DNA of 64,000 nucleotides from Ancylomarina longa (GCF_003996985.1 NZ_RJJX01000022.1:1-64000); one strand, 5' to 3'; shown: positions 19,865-29,173, counted from the stretch's first letter. The notes: a model not told the origin generated them from the letters alone. Program-made: numbers and translations.

Positions 19865-20638
19865 ATGATTAAACACGTGAAAAAGATATTATTCCTAATG
19901 GCATTAGTGTTTTGTTTTGGATCGCTTATGGCCAAAGAAAATGAAGGAGCCAAGGAGTTGTTCGAGCAATCGAAACAAAAATTAAGCTTTCAGAATGTGC
20001 ATCTGTTGCTCGATTTACAGACTTTTGATGCCAAAGGAAACAGTAAAAGCAAGTCCTTATCGGTTGCATTTGCCAAGATTAATCAGGAGAAAAAGGTGAT
20101 GGTTGAGATTTTGGCACCCGAAAAAGTAAAGGGAACCAAAATTCTGACTACCCGATATGTTGATAAAAAGGGCATTATCGAGATTTACATGCCGGCAAGT
20201 GGAAAGATTCAGAAATTTCGTGCCAGTAATCGAAATTTGAAGATTATGGGAAGTGAGATTCCAATTGCGCAGTTCGATCCCGGAGCCGAAGAGGATTACA
20301 GCTTTACCCTTTTATCCAATAAGGAGATTGATGGTGTTTTGTGCTACTGTATTAAGGTGGAAAAAACCGACGAAAAATATTTCCGTCTTGTTTATGTTTC
20401 GACTAACAAAAAAGAGCTGTTGCGGGTAGAAAAATTTGATGTAAAAGAAAGGATGGTAAGTGTTACCAATATGATTGATTATATGGATGTGGCGAACAGT
20501 AATGGGAAAATATATCCAAAGTACATAGAGGTAAGGAATTTACGAACTGGGAAAAGTTCGAATATGGAGGTTCGAAAAGTGGAATATTTTAACAAAGCAG
20601 ATCCCAACAAGTTTCAATTACAAAGAAAAGATTCTTAA
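19865..20638 (+). CDS. LolA-like outer-membrane lipoprotein-sorting protein
   Basis: Periplasmic protein of 257 aa with a signal peptide (about 1-22, cleaved after LMA). The remainder resembles the LolA/LolB half-barrel fold found next to RND exporters: SLSVAFAKINQEKKVMVEIL, KGTKILTTRYVDKKGIIEIY, PASGKIQKFRASNRNLKIMG and a C-terminal NKADPNKFQL. Such proteins often sit directly behind MMPL genes and are thought to carry a hydrophobic cargo across the periplasm. It follows the MMPL gene by 124 bp. The cargo is unknown; it is unlikely to be the housekeeping LolA because of this linkage. Confidence 0.8.
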   Translation: MIKHVKKILFLMALVFCFGSLMAKENEGAKELFEQSKQKLSFQNVHLLLDLQTFDAKGNSKSKSLSVAFAKINQEKKVMVEILAPEKVKGTKILTTRYVDKKGIIEIYMPASGKIQKFRASNRNLKIMGSEIPIAQFDPGAEEDYSFTLLSNKEIDGVLCYCIKVEKTDEKYFRLVYVSTNKKELLRVEKFDVKERMVSVTNMIDYMDVANSNGKIYPKYIEVRNLRTGKSSNMEVRKVEYFNKADPNKFQLQRKDS

Positions 20639-20690
20639 CTATAAAATAATCAATTTGCGGCCTTTTGCCAGCCGTAAACATTTAATTTGT

Positions 20691-21488
20691 ATGATTTTTC
20701 ATTCATCGGTAGAGACTTTTTATTTTTTATTACCTTTGGCGGGTTTCATTGTTGGTTTGTTTGGAACCATGCTCGGAGGGGGGGGTGGTTTTTTCTTTCT
20801 ACCCTTGCTAACTCTGGTCTTCGGGGTTCCTGCTCAAACAGCTGTCATTACGTCCTTGGTTGCTACTTTGCCAATAGCATTGGTGGGTACAAGCGGACAT
20901 TATCAGAAAGGAAATGTGAATACCCGCATGGGAATGGTTTTTTCTGTTGCCGGAATTATAGGCGCTATTTTGGGTGCCACTCTGTCTAGTTCGGTTAGTG
21001 CCGAACAATTAAAAGTAAGTTTTGGAATATATTCCATTCTTATTGCGGCGAATATGCTGATTGGAAGTATTCGAAATCGGAATATAGATAAAGACACGAT
21101 TAATGAAAATAAAAGAATAGGACTGCAGGAAAGACTTAAAGCTTCGGTTTTTGGCTTATCAGCAGGAATGATAACAGGGAGTTTTGGTACAAGTGGAACT
21201 GCACCTATTTTGGCTGGTTTGTTCAGTATGAAACTTTCGGTGAAAAAAGTGGTAGGCACTTCGCTTTTGGTGGTGCTAATTAATACCTTGGTTGCTGTTG
21301 GAGCTCATTTCTTTATTGGAAAAATCGATTTGACTCTCGTGGCTTTTTTAAGTTCGGGATCGGTACTTGGTGCATTTTTAGGTCCAGTGCTTTTGGCGAA
21401 AACAAAAATTGGAAAATCGGAAAGTAAAATAAAATATATTTATGCCCTTGTAATTGTAGGAATTGGAGTTGCTATGATTCTTGGCTAA
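20691..21488 (+). CDS. TauE/SafE-family permease
   Basis: Integral membrane protein, 265 aa from the ATG at 20691 (an upstream TTG frame adds twelve non-hydrophobic residues). It has about eight membrane helices in two halves, each beginning with the Gly-rich motif of the family: FGTMLGGGGGFFFLPLL and, in the second half, SFGTSGTAPILAGLF. Family members export sulfite, sulfoacetate or other organosulfur anions, but many have no known substrate. It lies 52 bp after the LolA-like gene and 10 bp before the CdsA-like gene, so a role in the same pathway is possible; one speculation is disposal of a sulfur anion. Confidence 0.88.
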   Translation: MIFHSSVETFYFLLPLAGFIVGLFGTMLGGGGGFFFLPLLTLVFGVPAQTAVITSLVATLPIALVGTSGHYQKGNVNTRMGMVFSVAGIIGAILGATLSSSVSAEQLKVSFGIYSILIAANMLIGSIRNRNIDKDTINENKRIGLQERLKASVFGLSAGMITGSFGTSGTAPILAGLFSMKLSVKKVVGTSLLVVLINTLVAVGAHFFIGKIDLTLVAFLSSGSVLGAFLGPVLLAKTKIGKSESKIKYIYALVIVGIGVAMILG

Positions 21489-21498
21489 CTTAAATTGT

Positions 21499-22224
21499 AT
21501 GGTTCAGATTATTTATTCTATAATACTTAGCTATTTTGTTTTGGGCGGTATTGGTTTTTATTTGATCAACCGCAAGCGTGAGTGGGAAATCGCAAAAAAG
21601 AGTTATACCAAGTTTGTATCCTATTTTTTTATCATTCATATCCTTTTTTTTAGTATTGTTCTAAAACCAGAATTGTTCAGATTTTTATCGGGAGCAATTA
21701 TTTTTATATCCACCATTGAACTGATTAAACTTCGAAAGTTCAATGAATTTAAACAAAATGGTTTTTTCGTTGTATCTATTGTGTTGTTTGCAATAGCCGC
21801 AAGCGGTTTTTTGGTGTTTAGTACACTACAATGGGAAAACATCCTTTTCGTTTTTCTAATCCTTTCCATATTCGATAGTTTTAGTCAGATTAGTGGACAA
21901 CTGTTTGGGAAAAGAAAAATAGTACCCAATATTAGCCCCAATAAAACACTGGGTGGATTAGTGGGAGGTACTCTTTTTGCAGTATCAAGCTCTTTTTTGT
22001 TGGGCGATTTATATCAAGGGAAAAGTTTACACACTGTTTTGTTAGCATTTGGAGTTGTTGTCTTTGCCTTTTTAGGAGATTTGGCTGCGTCTTATTATAA
22101 AAGAAGATACAATGTGAAAGATTTTAGCAATTGGATTCCCGGACATGGTGGGTTTCTCGACCGTTTCGATAGTCTGATTGCTGGTGGAGCCTGGAGTGCT
22201 TTCTATATCTATTTATTGAGCTAA
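21499..22224 (+). CDS. CdsA-like phosphatidate cytidylyltransferase
   Basis: Polytopic membrane enzyme, 241 aa, expected to make CDP-diacylglycerol from phosphatidate and CTP. The C-terminal CdsA signature is intact: YYKRRYNVKDFSNWIPGHGG followed by FLDRFDS. An upstream conserved loop reads GQLFGKRKIVPNISPNKT. I use ATG 21499 rather than the TTG at 21481 that overlaps the previous stop. The start of the loop reads DSFSQISG instead of the usual DTFAYFFG-like form, and the gene is embedded with a CDP-alcohol transferase and a DGK-like kinase; it may therefore be a pathway-dedicated paralogue rather than the housekeeping CdsA. That distinction is inference. Confidence 0.85.
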   Translation: MVQIIYSIILSYFVLGGIGFYLINRKREWEIAKKSYTKFVSYFFIIHILFFSIVLKPELFRFLSGAIIFISTIELIKLRKFNEFKQNGFFVVSIVLFAIAASGFLVFSTLQWENILFVFLILSIFDSFSQISGQLFGKRKIVPNISPNKTLGGLVGGTLFAVSSSFLLGDLYQGKSLHTVLLAFGVVVFAFLGDLAASYYKRRYNVKDFSNWIPGHGGFLDRFDSLIAGGAWSAFYIYLLS

Positions 22225-22238
22225 TTAACTGTTTGAAA

Positions 22239-22913
22239 ATGAATAATATTATTGTACTATCGTTTGTCTATTTGGTTGGTATTGTCTTGCTGTTGGCCTT
22301 TAACGAATTGAATTACCGAAGATTTAAAATTAAGGGAGAATTTACCCGAAAATTTGCCCATTTTGCTGCAACACTGGCAACCGTGCCATTTCCTTATATA
22401 TTCCCATCGCATTGGTATATTTTGGTTTTGGCCTTGCTCTTTTTCGCGGTGCTTTTTATTACACAATATAGTAAGCAGCTAAAATCGATTCACGATATCG
22501 ATAGAAAATCGATAGGAAGTTATTTACTCCCATTATCTATATATCTAACTTTTTTAATATCTTGCGAGCTCAATAGCAAAATTCTGTATATTCTTCCCAT
22601 GTTGATTTTGGCTATTTGTGATCCAATGGCTGCTATTTTGGGAATGAATATTGAAAAATTTAATGGTAGGATAAATCTGTTTGGATATAAATTTAATAAG
22701 ACATGGCTTGGGTCGGGAGCATTCCTTCTTACAAGTTTTGTTATCAGTATAATAGCACTTTATTTTAATAGGGAATTGTTCGATTTAAAAACATTTTGGC
22801 TTGCTTTTTCGATAGCATTGATTAGTACTTTGGCTGAATTAATAAGTTGGAGAGGATCTGATAATTTAACTATACCTTTGAGTGTGGTGTTAATCCTAGT
22901 GCTGTTTTTGTAG
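22239..22913 (+). CDS. Diacylglycerol/polyprenol (dolichol, phytol) kinase-like membrane protein
   Basis: Polytopic membrane protein, 224 aa from the ATG at 22239. The sequence FTRKFAHFAATLATVPFPYI near the N-terminus and CDPMAAILGMNIEKF near the middle resemble the CTP-dependent kinase family of yeast Dgk1, dolichol kinase and phytol kinase (E-x-R-K-x-x-H and D-P/A-x-A-x-x-G patterns). It would phosphorylate a lipid alcohol with CTP. Directly behind the CdsA-like gene (14 bp gap), so a two-step route from lipid alcohol to CDP-lipid is conceivable. Substrate not deducible. Confidence 0.7.
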   Translation: MNNIIVLSFVYLVGIVLLLAFNELNYRRFKIKGEFTRKFAHFAATLATVPFPYIFPSHWYILVLALLFFAVLFITQYSKQLKSIHDIDRKSIGSYLLPLSIYLTFLISCELNSKILYILPMLILAICDPMAAILGMNIEKFNGRINLFGYKFNKTWLGSGAFLLTSFVISIIALYFNRELFDLKTFWLAFSIALISTLAELISWRGSDNLTIPLSVVLILVLFL

Positions 22914-22951
22914 CATAATATTAACACAGAATAAATTAATCTATAAATTAC

Positions 22952-22975
22952 ACGTCCTCTTAATAAAGAGGACGT
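22952..22975 (+). promoter_or_regulatory. Hairpin between kinase-like and SDR genes
   Basis: A perfect 10-bp stem ACGTCCTCTT / AAGAGGACGT with loop AATA, 38 bp after one gene and 15 bp before the next start. No T-run follows on either strand, so it is not a standard terminator. It may be an RNase processing or stability element within a polycistronic message, or an operator. Confidence 0.5.
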
Positions 22976-22990
22976 AAACAATACAAGAAT

Positions 22991-24106
22991 ATGAAGAGAA
23001 TTATCATTAATGGGGCTAATGGATATGTTGCTTCTAATTTTATTCATGAATTGCTCAATCGGAACTATGAGGTTATTGCTTTGGTAAGAGAAAGCAAAAA
23101 GTGTTCTTCTACGGAAAGAATGCAAACTGTTCTGTCTGATGTCCATGATGGTGAATTTATAATGCCTGAAAATTTTAAAGTGTATACATATTCTTTGCTT
23201 GATGATAATTTTGGATTATCTGAAGAAGTGCTTAAAGAACTATTTTCTTGCGATGTGGATTATTATCATTTCGCTGCTAGTTTAAAATATGATTATAAAT
23301 CTAAAGAAGAGATTTTTGAAACAAACATTAAAGGTGTTGAGAATTCTGTCAATATTTTCACTAAATATTCAAATGAAGCTTCGCGATTCTTATTTATCAG
23401 TACCGCATATTCTTGTGGAAAAATAAAAGGTATTTTTAAAGAAGAATTTTACGAAAGAGAGGATATTTCGAAATTCCGAAACTATTACGAACAATCGAAA
23501 CGATTTGCTGAAAATTTGTTGAAAGAAAAGATGGAGGAAAATGATCTTGATCTCCATGTTATAAGATTATCTCAGGTTGTAGGAAATAACAAATCCGGAG
23601 TAACTAAAACAGATTATGGTATTTTTGATTTTGCTAAAAGAGTTCAAAGTTTAGCTTACCGAAATCCAAATTTGACTGCAAGGGTTAAGGTTAATCCTGA
23701 AGCAACGCAAAACCTGATTCCTATTGACACAGTAGTAAGTTATCTTATGCGCACTGTTGAAATTCAGGAAATACCTATAATTATGAATTTCATTGCTAAG
23801 AACTCAGTAAAGAATATTCATATTATTAATAGTTTATGTAAATTATTACCTGTTAATCTAATTCCTACAAAATCGATTAAAAAGGTAGACATGAGTGCTG
23901 TAGAGAGAATTATATCCATTGGAATGTCCTTCACTGGAAGTTATGTGGAAACAAATCTACAATTCGATACTAAAAATTTAGATAAATTGGTTTTGGCTTG
24001 TAGTTGTTATGAGACCAATGAGCATGCAATTTACAAAATGCTTAAATATTTTCTGGATGATCTTGATGATAAAAAAGGTAATAGCCTTTATACTCGTGCT
24101 TGTTAA
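22991..24106 (+). CDS. Extended SDR / NAD-dependent epimerase-reductase-like protein
   Basis: 371-aa Rossmann oxidoreductase. The dinucleotide motif NGANGYVAS lies at residues 7-15 and the catalytic YxxxK at Tyr166-Lys170 (YYEQSK), with FISTAYSCG (135-143) giving the usual Ser/Thr. Internal segments (HFAASLKYDYKSKEEIFETN, RLSQVVG) resemble the male-sterility/acyl-CoA-reductase or nucleotide-sugar epimerase groups. The C-terminal part (about 270-371) is not familiar to me. Its place in a run with lipid enzymes suggests it reduces or modifies a lipid precursor or headgroup; the substrate is unknown. Confidence 0.75.
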   Translation: MKRIIINGANGYVASNFIHELLNRNYEVIALVRESKKCSSTERMQTVLSDVHDGEFIMPENFKVYTYSLLDDNFGLSEEVLKELFSCDVDYYHFAASLKYDYKSKEEIFETNIKGVENSVNIFTKYSNEASRFLFISTAYSCGKIKGIFKEEFYEREDISKFRNYYEQSKRFAENLLKEKMEENDLDLHVIRLSQVVGNNKSGVTKTDYGIFDFAKRVQSLAYRNPNLTARVKVNPEATQNLIPIDTVVSYLMRTVEIQEIPIIMNFIAKNSVKNIHIINSLCKLLPVNLIPTKSIKKVDMSAVERIISIGMSFTGSYVETNLQFDTKNLDKLVLACSCYETNEHAIYKMLKYFLDDLDDKKGNSLYTRAC

Positions 24107-24204
24107 TAGATTGGGATCCTAAAGATTAAGTATTCCTAATTGTTAAACTTCATTTTGTTTTTAATCACCGGTAAAGTGGCTAAAAATATTTTATTATAAA
24201 TAAT

Positions 24205-24795
24205 ATGAAAAAAATAATTGTTAAAGGGGAGAGCGTTTTAAACGTTCCAAACCTGATTAGTTTATATCGACTTTTAGTGTTCCCTGTGATTTTATACACT
24301 GTTCTTACAAAGCAGGAAAGCCTATTCGTTATTTTATTATGCGTTAGTTTGGTAAGTGATGTTTTAGATGGAAATATTGCTCGTTATTTTAAGTTGCAGA
24401 CTCATTTTGGTGCAGCTCTTGATAATCTGGCTGATATTTGTACTTATGCGATGGCTTTATTAGGACTTTTTGTTTTTAAATGGACTGAAATTGAACCTCA
24501 TGCATTAATTTTATATGTTTTCCTTACCTTATTTGTTCTTAGTTATTTTGTTTCATTTTTTAGATTTGGAAAAATCCCTGGTTTGCATTTGTATTCAGCT
24601 GTTTCGGCAGGATATATTCAAAGTGTTTTCTTTTTTATTTTATTTGTTTTTGGATTCTATCCTTGGATGTATTATCTGGCAATAGGTTGGGGTGCTATAG
24701 CATATGTTGAAAAAATACTTGTGTTATTTAAGCTCGACGATATAAAAATTGGAGTAAAAGGGCTTTACTGGTTGATGAAAAAAGAAGCTAAATAA
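24205..24795 (+). CDS. CDP-alcohol phosphatidyltransferase
   Basis: Integral membrane enzyme, 196 aa, about six helices. The complete CDP-alcohol transferase signature is visible: Asp52, Asp55-Gly56, Ala59-Arg60, Gly69, Asp73 and Asp77 (SDVLDGNIAR then GAALDNLAD). It transfers a phosphatidyl group from CDP-diacylglycerol to an alcohol such as glycerol phosphate, serine or inositol phosphate. Sequence alone does not tell which. The CdsA-like enzyme encoded 2 kb upstream would supply its donor. The next gene starts 8 bp after its stop. Confidence 0.93.
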   Translation: MKKIIVKGESVLNVPNLISLYRLLVFPVILYTVLTKQESLFVILLCVSLVSDVLDGNIARYFKLQTHFGAALDNLADICTYAMALLGLFVFKWTEIEPHALILYVFLTLFVLSYFVSFFRFGKIPGLHLYSAVSAGYIQSVFFFILFVFGFYPWMYYLAIGWGAIAYVEKILVLFKLDDIKIGVKGLYWLMKKEAK

Positions 24796-24803
24796 GCATC
24801 TCG

Positions 24804-27248
24804 ATGTTATATAGAATAACGATAAGTGTATTACTATCTTTTTTTAGTTCTGGTCTGTTTGCACAAGAACTTTCGGGTTATGTAAAGGATAAAGACAATA
24901 GGGAACCCATTCCGTTTGCAAATATTTGGCTTAATGGAACTACACAGGGAACAACATCCGATTTGAATGGTTTCTTTCGAATTGTTTCTCCTAAGAGCGA
25001 TACTTTATGTATTTCGTCGGTTGGGTTTAACCTTAAAAAAGTTGCTCTTAAGAAAGGGCGGAATACTCTAAATGTACTATTAGAGAAAGATGTAAAGCAA
25101 CTAAACCAGATAAATGTTAAACCTAAAATTCCAAGAGCCAAGGTTTTATTTAATCTTATCCAAAAACATAAAAAAGAGAATAGAAGGCAAATTTATAGTA
25201 TTACCGACTATAAAACGGTTGCAAATACAACTGTTTATATTGCAATTGATTCAGCATCGAAAGTAAATCGATTTATTAGCAATATTAATGAGGTTACTGT
25301 TGAGTCTGATGATGAGAGTATTCGCTTTACCCCAATCTATTTGGCTGAGAAAGCAATAAACCACACTCCTGATAGCACAAGTGTTGCCTTCAAAAAAAGA
25401 GATGGAATTTTTCCGAATTTGAATCAGGCAATTGAAACCTTGATTCTTAAGAATGTTGTTGTTGATATGGATTTTTATAAAGAGCAGATCAACATTCTGG
25501 ATCGTGGATTTATATCCCCTATAAGTAATTCTGCTTTGATGTACTACAATTTGTATTATAATGATAGTACTATGGTGGATAATAAGAAGTATTATAACTT
25601 TTCTTTTGCTCCCAAAAATCCATACAATCCTTTGTTTTCCGGACATTTTGTTATCGAAGATGGAAGTTTTGCATTGACAGAGATTGAGGCACACATTGCT
25701 AAAGAAGCAAATTTGAATTTTGTTAATGGATTTAGAGGGAAAGTAAAATATAAGAAACGACCTCAAGGTGGTTGGTTTTACGACGAACAAGAGGTGGGAC
25801 TAAATATGTCTTTAAAGATTAATAAGGATTCTCTTTCGAATTACAGTTCTAAAAGAATGGACAATGTAACTGGAGGAAATTGGTTGATTAGTAAAACAAC
25901 TCGTTATTCTACCGCTAAACGTTTAAGCAAGGTAAAAGCGAGTGACTGGAAAAACCAACCCGAGTTTGTTGCTAGTGATGTAGAAGAGGGAAATTATGAT
26001 CGAGTAGGAAAATTAAAGCAGGAAAAAGTTGTTAAAAAAGTTGATGCAATTGGTGGGATTGTATTGAGTAGTTTTTTGAAAGCTGGCAAAGTTGATATTG
26101 GTCCGGTATTTAGTATCTATACGACTAATACTGTTGAGGGAAATCGTATTACTGCTCCTATCCGTACCAATGAAAGAATGTGGAAACACTTTTCTATTGG
26201 TGGATTTCTTGGTATGGGAACAAAAAGCAAGGAGTTAAAATATGGATTGAATTTGATTTATCAACCTCAAGAGAAAGATAACTTTATAATGCGATTCAAT
26301 TACTATGACGATTATAATTTGGTATCTCAAGATAAATATTTACGCTTTGTGAAGAATAATCCTAATACCAAAGGGAATAGCAACTTTATTGGATCTGTTA
26401 CTACGCGTGAGAAGAATCCATATATTAAAGCGGAGAAATCTGTTGATGCAAGATTTGAATATCACACAAAAAGTGATATGCATTTTGAATTTACACCATA
26501 CTATTTATCAAGTAAAGCTACTGCAGATGTATCTTTTGTTCGAAATGGAGTAAATTACGACAAGTATCAGAATTATGGATTATTGGTTAATTATAAGCTA
26601 ACCTTTCATCAGAATTTCGATAAATATTATTTCGATCGAATCTATTATATGAACCCAATTCCCATTGTAAATTTAAGTGCAGATTTTGGTAAAACTTCCA
26701 TTCCTAACGGTGGCGATGATGGACTTGGATTTTACATGAAGCTAAATGGATCTGTTCAGGGGCGAATTGTGATGGGTCAAGTATTTATGAACTATATGGT
26801 TAATGGTGGCTACCTGTTTGGTGACGCTCCGTATGATTTGCTTGATATGCCAGTAGGCTCAATGTCTCTGGGGTATGCAAAGTATCGATTTAATTTATTG
26901 CATTTTGCTTCCTTTGCGCATAATGTGTACACAAATGTGCATTTGCATTTGAATGGAGGTGGTGTTTTTTTGAATAAAATTCCATTAATCAAGAGATTGA
27001 AATTAAGAGAGATATTATCTTTGAAAATACATTATGGGAAATTGCAGAATTCCTATAAGGGAGTATTCGATTTGCCGGAATATTACACGAGTAAGCAAAA
27101 AACACCTTATGGCGAGATTGGATTTGGACTTGCTAATATATTTAAGGTTTTGCGTGTTGAGTATGTTCGCCAATTGGGTAGTAAGTTTGAAGGAGCTACA
27201 TTTACTGATAGAAATGGAATATTTTTTAGAGCAGAAATGAGCTTTTAA
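24804..27248 (+). CDS. CarboxypepD_reg/DUF5686 outer-membrane protein
   Basis: Large envelope protein, 814 aa. The signal peptide (about 1-20, ending GLFAQ) is followed by a carboxypeptidase-regulatory-like beta-sandwich (about 22-100, with DKDNREPIPFANIWLNGT and TTSDLNGFFRI). The rest matches the DUF5686 type common in Bacteroidota: ARVLFNLIQKHKKENRRQ-like opening (here PRAKVLFNLIQKHKKEN), then a beta-rich barrel-like region ending FFRAEMSF with terminal Phe. Members are outer-membrane proteins of unknown function. It sits inside the lipid-gene run, 8 bp after the transferase and 17 bp before an SDR, so it may act on or receive the lipid product. Confidence 0.85.
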   Translation: MLYRITISVLLSFFSSGLFAQELSGYVKDKDNREPIPFANIWLNGTTQGTTSDLNGFFRIVSPKSDTLCISSVGFNLKKVALKKGRNTLNVLLEKDVKQLNQINVKPKIPRAKVLFNLIQKHKKENRRQIYSITDYKTVANTTVYIAIDSASKVNRFISNINEVTVESDDESIRFTPIYLAEKAINHTPDSTSVAFKKRDGIFPNLNQAIETLILKNVVVDMDFYKEQINILDRGFISPISNSALMYYNLYYNDSTMVDNKKYYNFSFAPKNPYNPLFSGHFVIEDGSFALTEIEAHIAKEANLNFVNGFRGKVKYKKRPQGGWFYDEQEVGLNMSLKINKDSLSNYSSKRMDNVTGGNWLISKTTRYSTAKRLSKVKASDWKNQPEFVASDVEEGNYDRVGKLKQEKVVKKVDAIGGIVLSSFLKAGKVDIGPVFSIYTTNTVEGNRITAPIRTNERMWKHFSIGGFLGMGTKSKELKYGLNLIYQPQEKDNFIMRFNYYDDYNLVSQDKYLRFVKNNPNTKGNSNFIGSVTTREKNPYIKAEKSVDARFEYHTKSDMHFEFTPYYLSSKATADVSFVRNGVNYDKYQNYGLLVNYKLTFHQNFDKYYFDRIYYMNPIPIVNLSADFGKTSIPNGGDDGLGFYMKLNGSVQGRIVMGQVFMNYMVNGGYLFGDAPYDLLDMPVGSMSLGYAKYRFNLLHFASFAHNVYTNVHLHLNGGGVFLNKIPLIKRLKLREILSLKIHYGKLQNSYKGVFDLPEYYTSKQKTPYGEIGFGLANIFKVLRVEYVRQLGSKFEGATFTDRNGIFFRAEMSF

Positions 27249-27265
27249 TAACTCTAGATCATTTT

Positions 27266-28060
27266 ATGAAAGAGATTAAAAATAAAGTTGTTTGGATAAC
27301 CGGAGCTTCTTCAGGAATAGGAGAAGCATTAGCTTATGCCTTTGCCAATGAAGGTGCCTTTTTAATTCTTTCTGCTCGAAACAACGATAAGCTTCAGCAA
27401 GTAAAAGCAAAATGTTTAGAGAATACTTCAAAATGTTGGGTGAAGACAATGGATCTCTCCGATGTTAATCAATTGGAATTTGATGTAGAGGAGGTGCTGA
27501 AACAAACGGGAAAAATTGATTTGTTGATTAATAATGCTGGAAGAAGCCAACGTTCTTTGGCAAAAGAAACTCCTTTAGAGAATGATAGAAAGATTATGGA
27601 GCTAAATTTCTTTAGTGTTGTAGCTTTAACCAAATTGGTCTTACCTCAAATGTTGAAAAATAAATCAGGACACATTGTTGTTGTTAGCAGTATTTCTGGA
27701 AAATTTGGTTTTCCTTGGCGTACCGCCTACTCGGCTTCCAAACATGCAATCCAGGGCTATTTTGAATCTTTAAGAGCTGAATTGAGTCACGATAATATAA
27801 AGGTTACCATTGTTTCACCTGGACGAATTCGAACCAATATATCGATCAATGCACTTATTGAAAATGGTGATTCATATAATAAAATGGATGATGGTCAGTT
27901 AAATGGAATGTCGGCAAGGGACTGTGCTATTAAAATAGTGAGAGCTATAAAAAAAGACAAGAAAGAGTTATTAGTGGGAAAAAAAGAATTAACGATGGTG
28001 TATATAAGAAAATTTTTCCCGGCCTTATTTTATAAATTAGTAACACGAATTAGCAATTAG
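27266..28060 (+). CDS. Classical short-chain dehydrogenase/reductase
   Basis: 264-aa NAD(P)-dependent SDR. Cofactor motif TGASSGIG (12-19), NNAG in strand beta4 (about 91-94), catalytic Ser in VVSSISGKFG and Tyr/Lys in YSASK (about 155-159), followed by the usual VSPGRIRTNIS. It resembles the DHRS7-like branch, which includes reductases of lipid and steroid ketones; acyl-dihydroxyacetone-type reduction would fit the neighbours but is speculation. The C-terminal tail (KKELTMVYIRKFFPALFYKL) is hydrophobic and basic and may touch the membrane. Confidence 0.9.
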   Translation: MKEIKNKVVWITGASSGIGEALAYAFANEGAFLILSARNNDKLQQVKAKCLENTSKCWVKTMDLSDVNQLEFDVEEVLKQTGKIDLLINNAGRSQRSLAKETPLENDRKIMELNFFSVVALTKLVLPQMLKNKSGHIVVVSSISGKFGFPWRTAYSASKHAIQGYFESLRAELSHDNIKVTIVSPGRIRTNISINALIENGDSYNKMDDGQLNGMSARDCAIKIVRAIKKDKKELLVGKKELTMVYIRKFFPALFYKLVTRISN

Positions 28061-28093
28061 AGTCTTCTAAGTTTGCATTAAAATTAAATAGAT

Positions 28094-29149
28094 ATGAGAA
28101 AAAATATTTGTGGCATTCAACAAGTAGGCATTGGTGTAGATGATGTGGAAAAAGCATGGAAATGGTACCGCCAAGCATTTGGAATGGATATTAATGTTTT
28201 TGAAGATACAGCTACAGCTAAATTAATGTTACCATACACTAACGGGAAAGAATGTGATCGTCATGCTGCTTTAGCTATGAATATGGAAGGTGGAGGTGGC
28301 TTTGAGATTTGGCAACATACCAATATAACTCCAAAACCTCCTCATTTTAATGTACAATTAGGTGATACCGGAATTTTCATTATTAAGATGAAATGCCGTA
28401 ATATTCAAAAAGCATTTAATACGCACAAAAACCATGATTATAATATTCTAGCTGAGTTGAGTAAAGATCCTGCAGGAAATTTGCATTACTATCTTCAGGA
28501 TCCATACAATAATGTTTTTGAGATTGTTGAGGAACAGAACTGTTATATGAAGCAAAAATCGGTTACCGGTGGTGTGGCTGGTGTGGTAATCGGAGTTTCT
28601 GACATGGAGAATTCTTTGCGTGTTTATGCCGATATTTTACAATACAGCGAAGTAATCTATGATGAGTCGGATTGTTTCGATGATTTTGCTGATTTGTCTG
28701 GAGGTAAAGAAAAATACCGTCGTGTTCTTTTAAAGCACAAACCAAGAACAGGACCATTTAGTAAGTTGTTAGGTCCAACTCAAATTGAATTAATTCAACC
28801 GCTAGATCGCACACCAAAGAAAATTTATGAGAAGAGAATTTGGGGTGAGCTTGGATATATACATTTGTGTTTTGATATACAGGGTATGGAGTATCTGCAA
28901 AATGAATGTGCAGAAAAAGGATTCCCTTTTACTGTAAATAGTGCAGATAGTTTTGATATGGGTTCGGCAGCTGGGCATTTTTCATATATTTCCGATCCTG
29001 ATGATACATTAATCGAATTTGTGGAAACCCATAAGCTACCTATTATTGAGAAATTGGGTTGGTTTATGAAATTGAAAGGAAGAGATCCTAAAAAATCATT
29101 GCCAAATTGGATGGTGAAAACATTAGTGTTTAGTAGAGTAAAAGACTGA
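28094..29149 (+). CDS. Double VOC-domain (glyoxalase/dioxygenase fold) protein
   Basis: 351 aa with two vicinal-oxygen-chelate modules: residues about 1-150 (begins CGIQQVGIGVDDVEKAWKWY, ends DPYNNVFEIVEE) and about 158-325 (begins GGVAGVVIGVSDMENSLRVY, ends DPDDTLIEFVE). The second module has likely metal ligands at YIHLCFDI (His) and the terminal Glu; the usual N-terminal His of each module is absent, so metal binding may be incomplete or the enzyme non-standard. It is the last gene before the terminator of the run. The reaction cannot be predicted. Confidence 0.82.
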   Translation: MRKNICGIQQVGIGVDDVEKAWKWYRQAFGMDINVFEDTATAKLMLPYTNGKECDRHAALAMNMEGGGGFEIWQHTNITPKPPHFNVQLGDTGIFIIKMKCRNIQKAFNTHKNHDYNILAELSKDPAGNLHYYLQDPYNNVFEIVEEQNCYMKQKSVTGGVAGVVIGVSDMENSLRVYADILQYSEVIYDESDCFDDFADLSGGKEKYRRVLLKHKPRTGPFSKLLGPTQIELIQPLDRTPKKIYEKRIWGELGYIHLCFDIQGMEYLQNECAEKGFPFTVNSADSFDMGSAAGHFSYISDPDDTLIEFVETHKLPIIEKLGWFMKLKGRDPKKSLPNWMVKTLVFSRVKD

Positions 29150-29173
29150 TAAAAGATATTTCAAACGAAAGAT

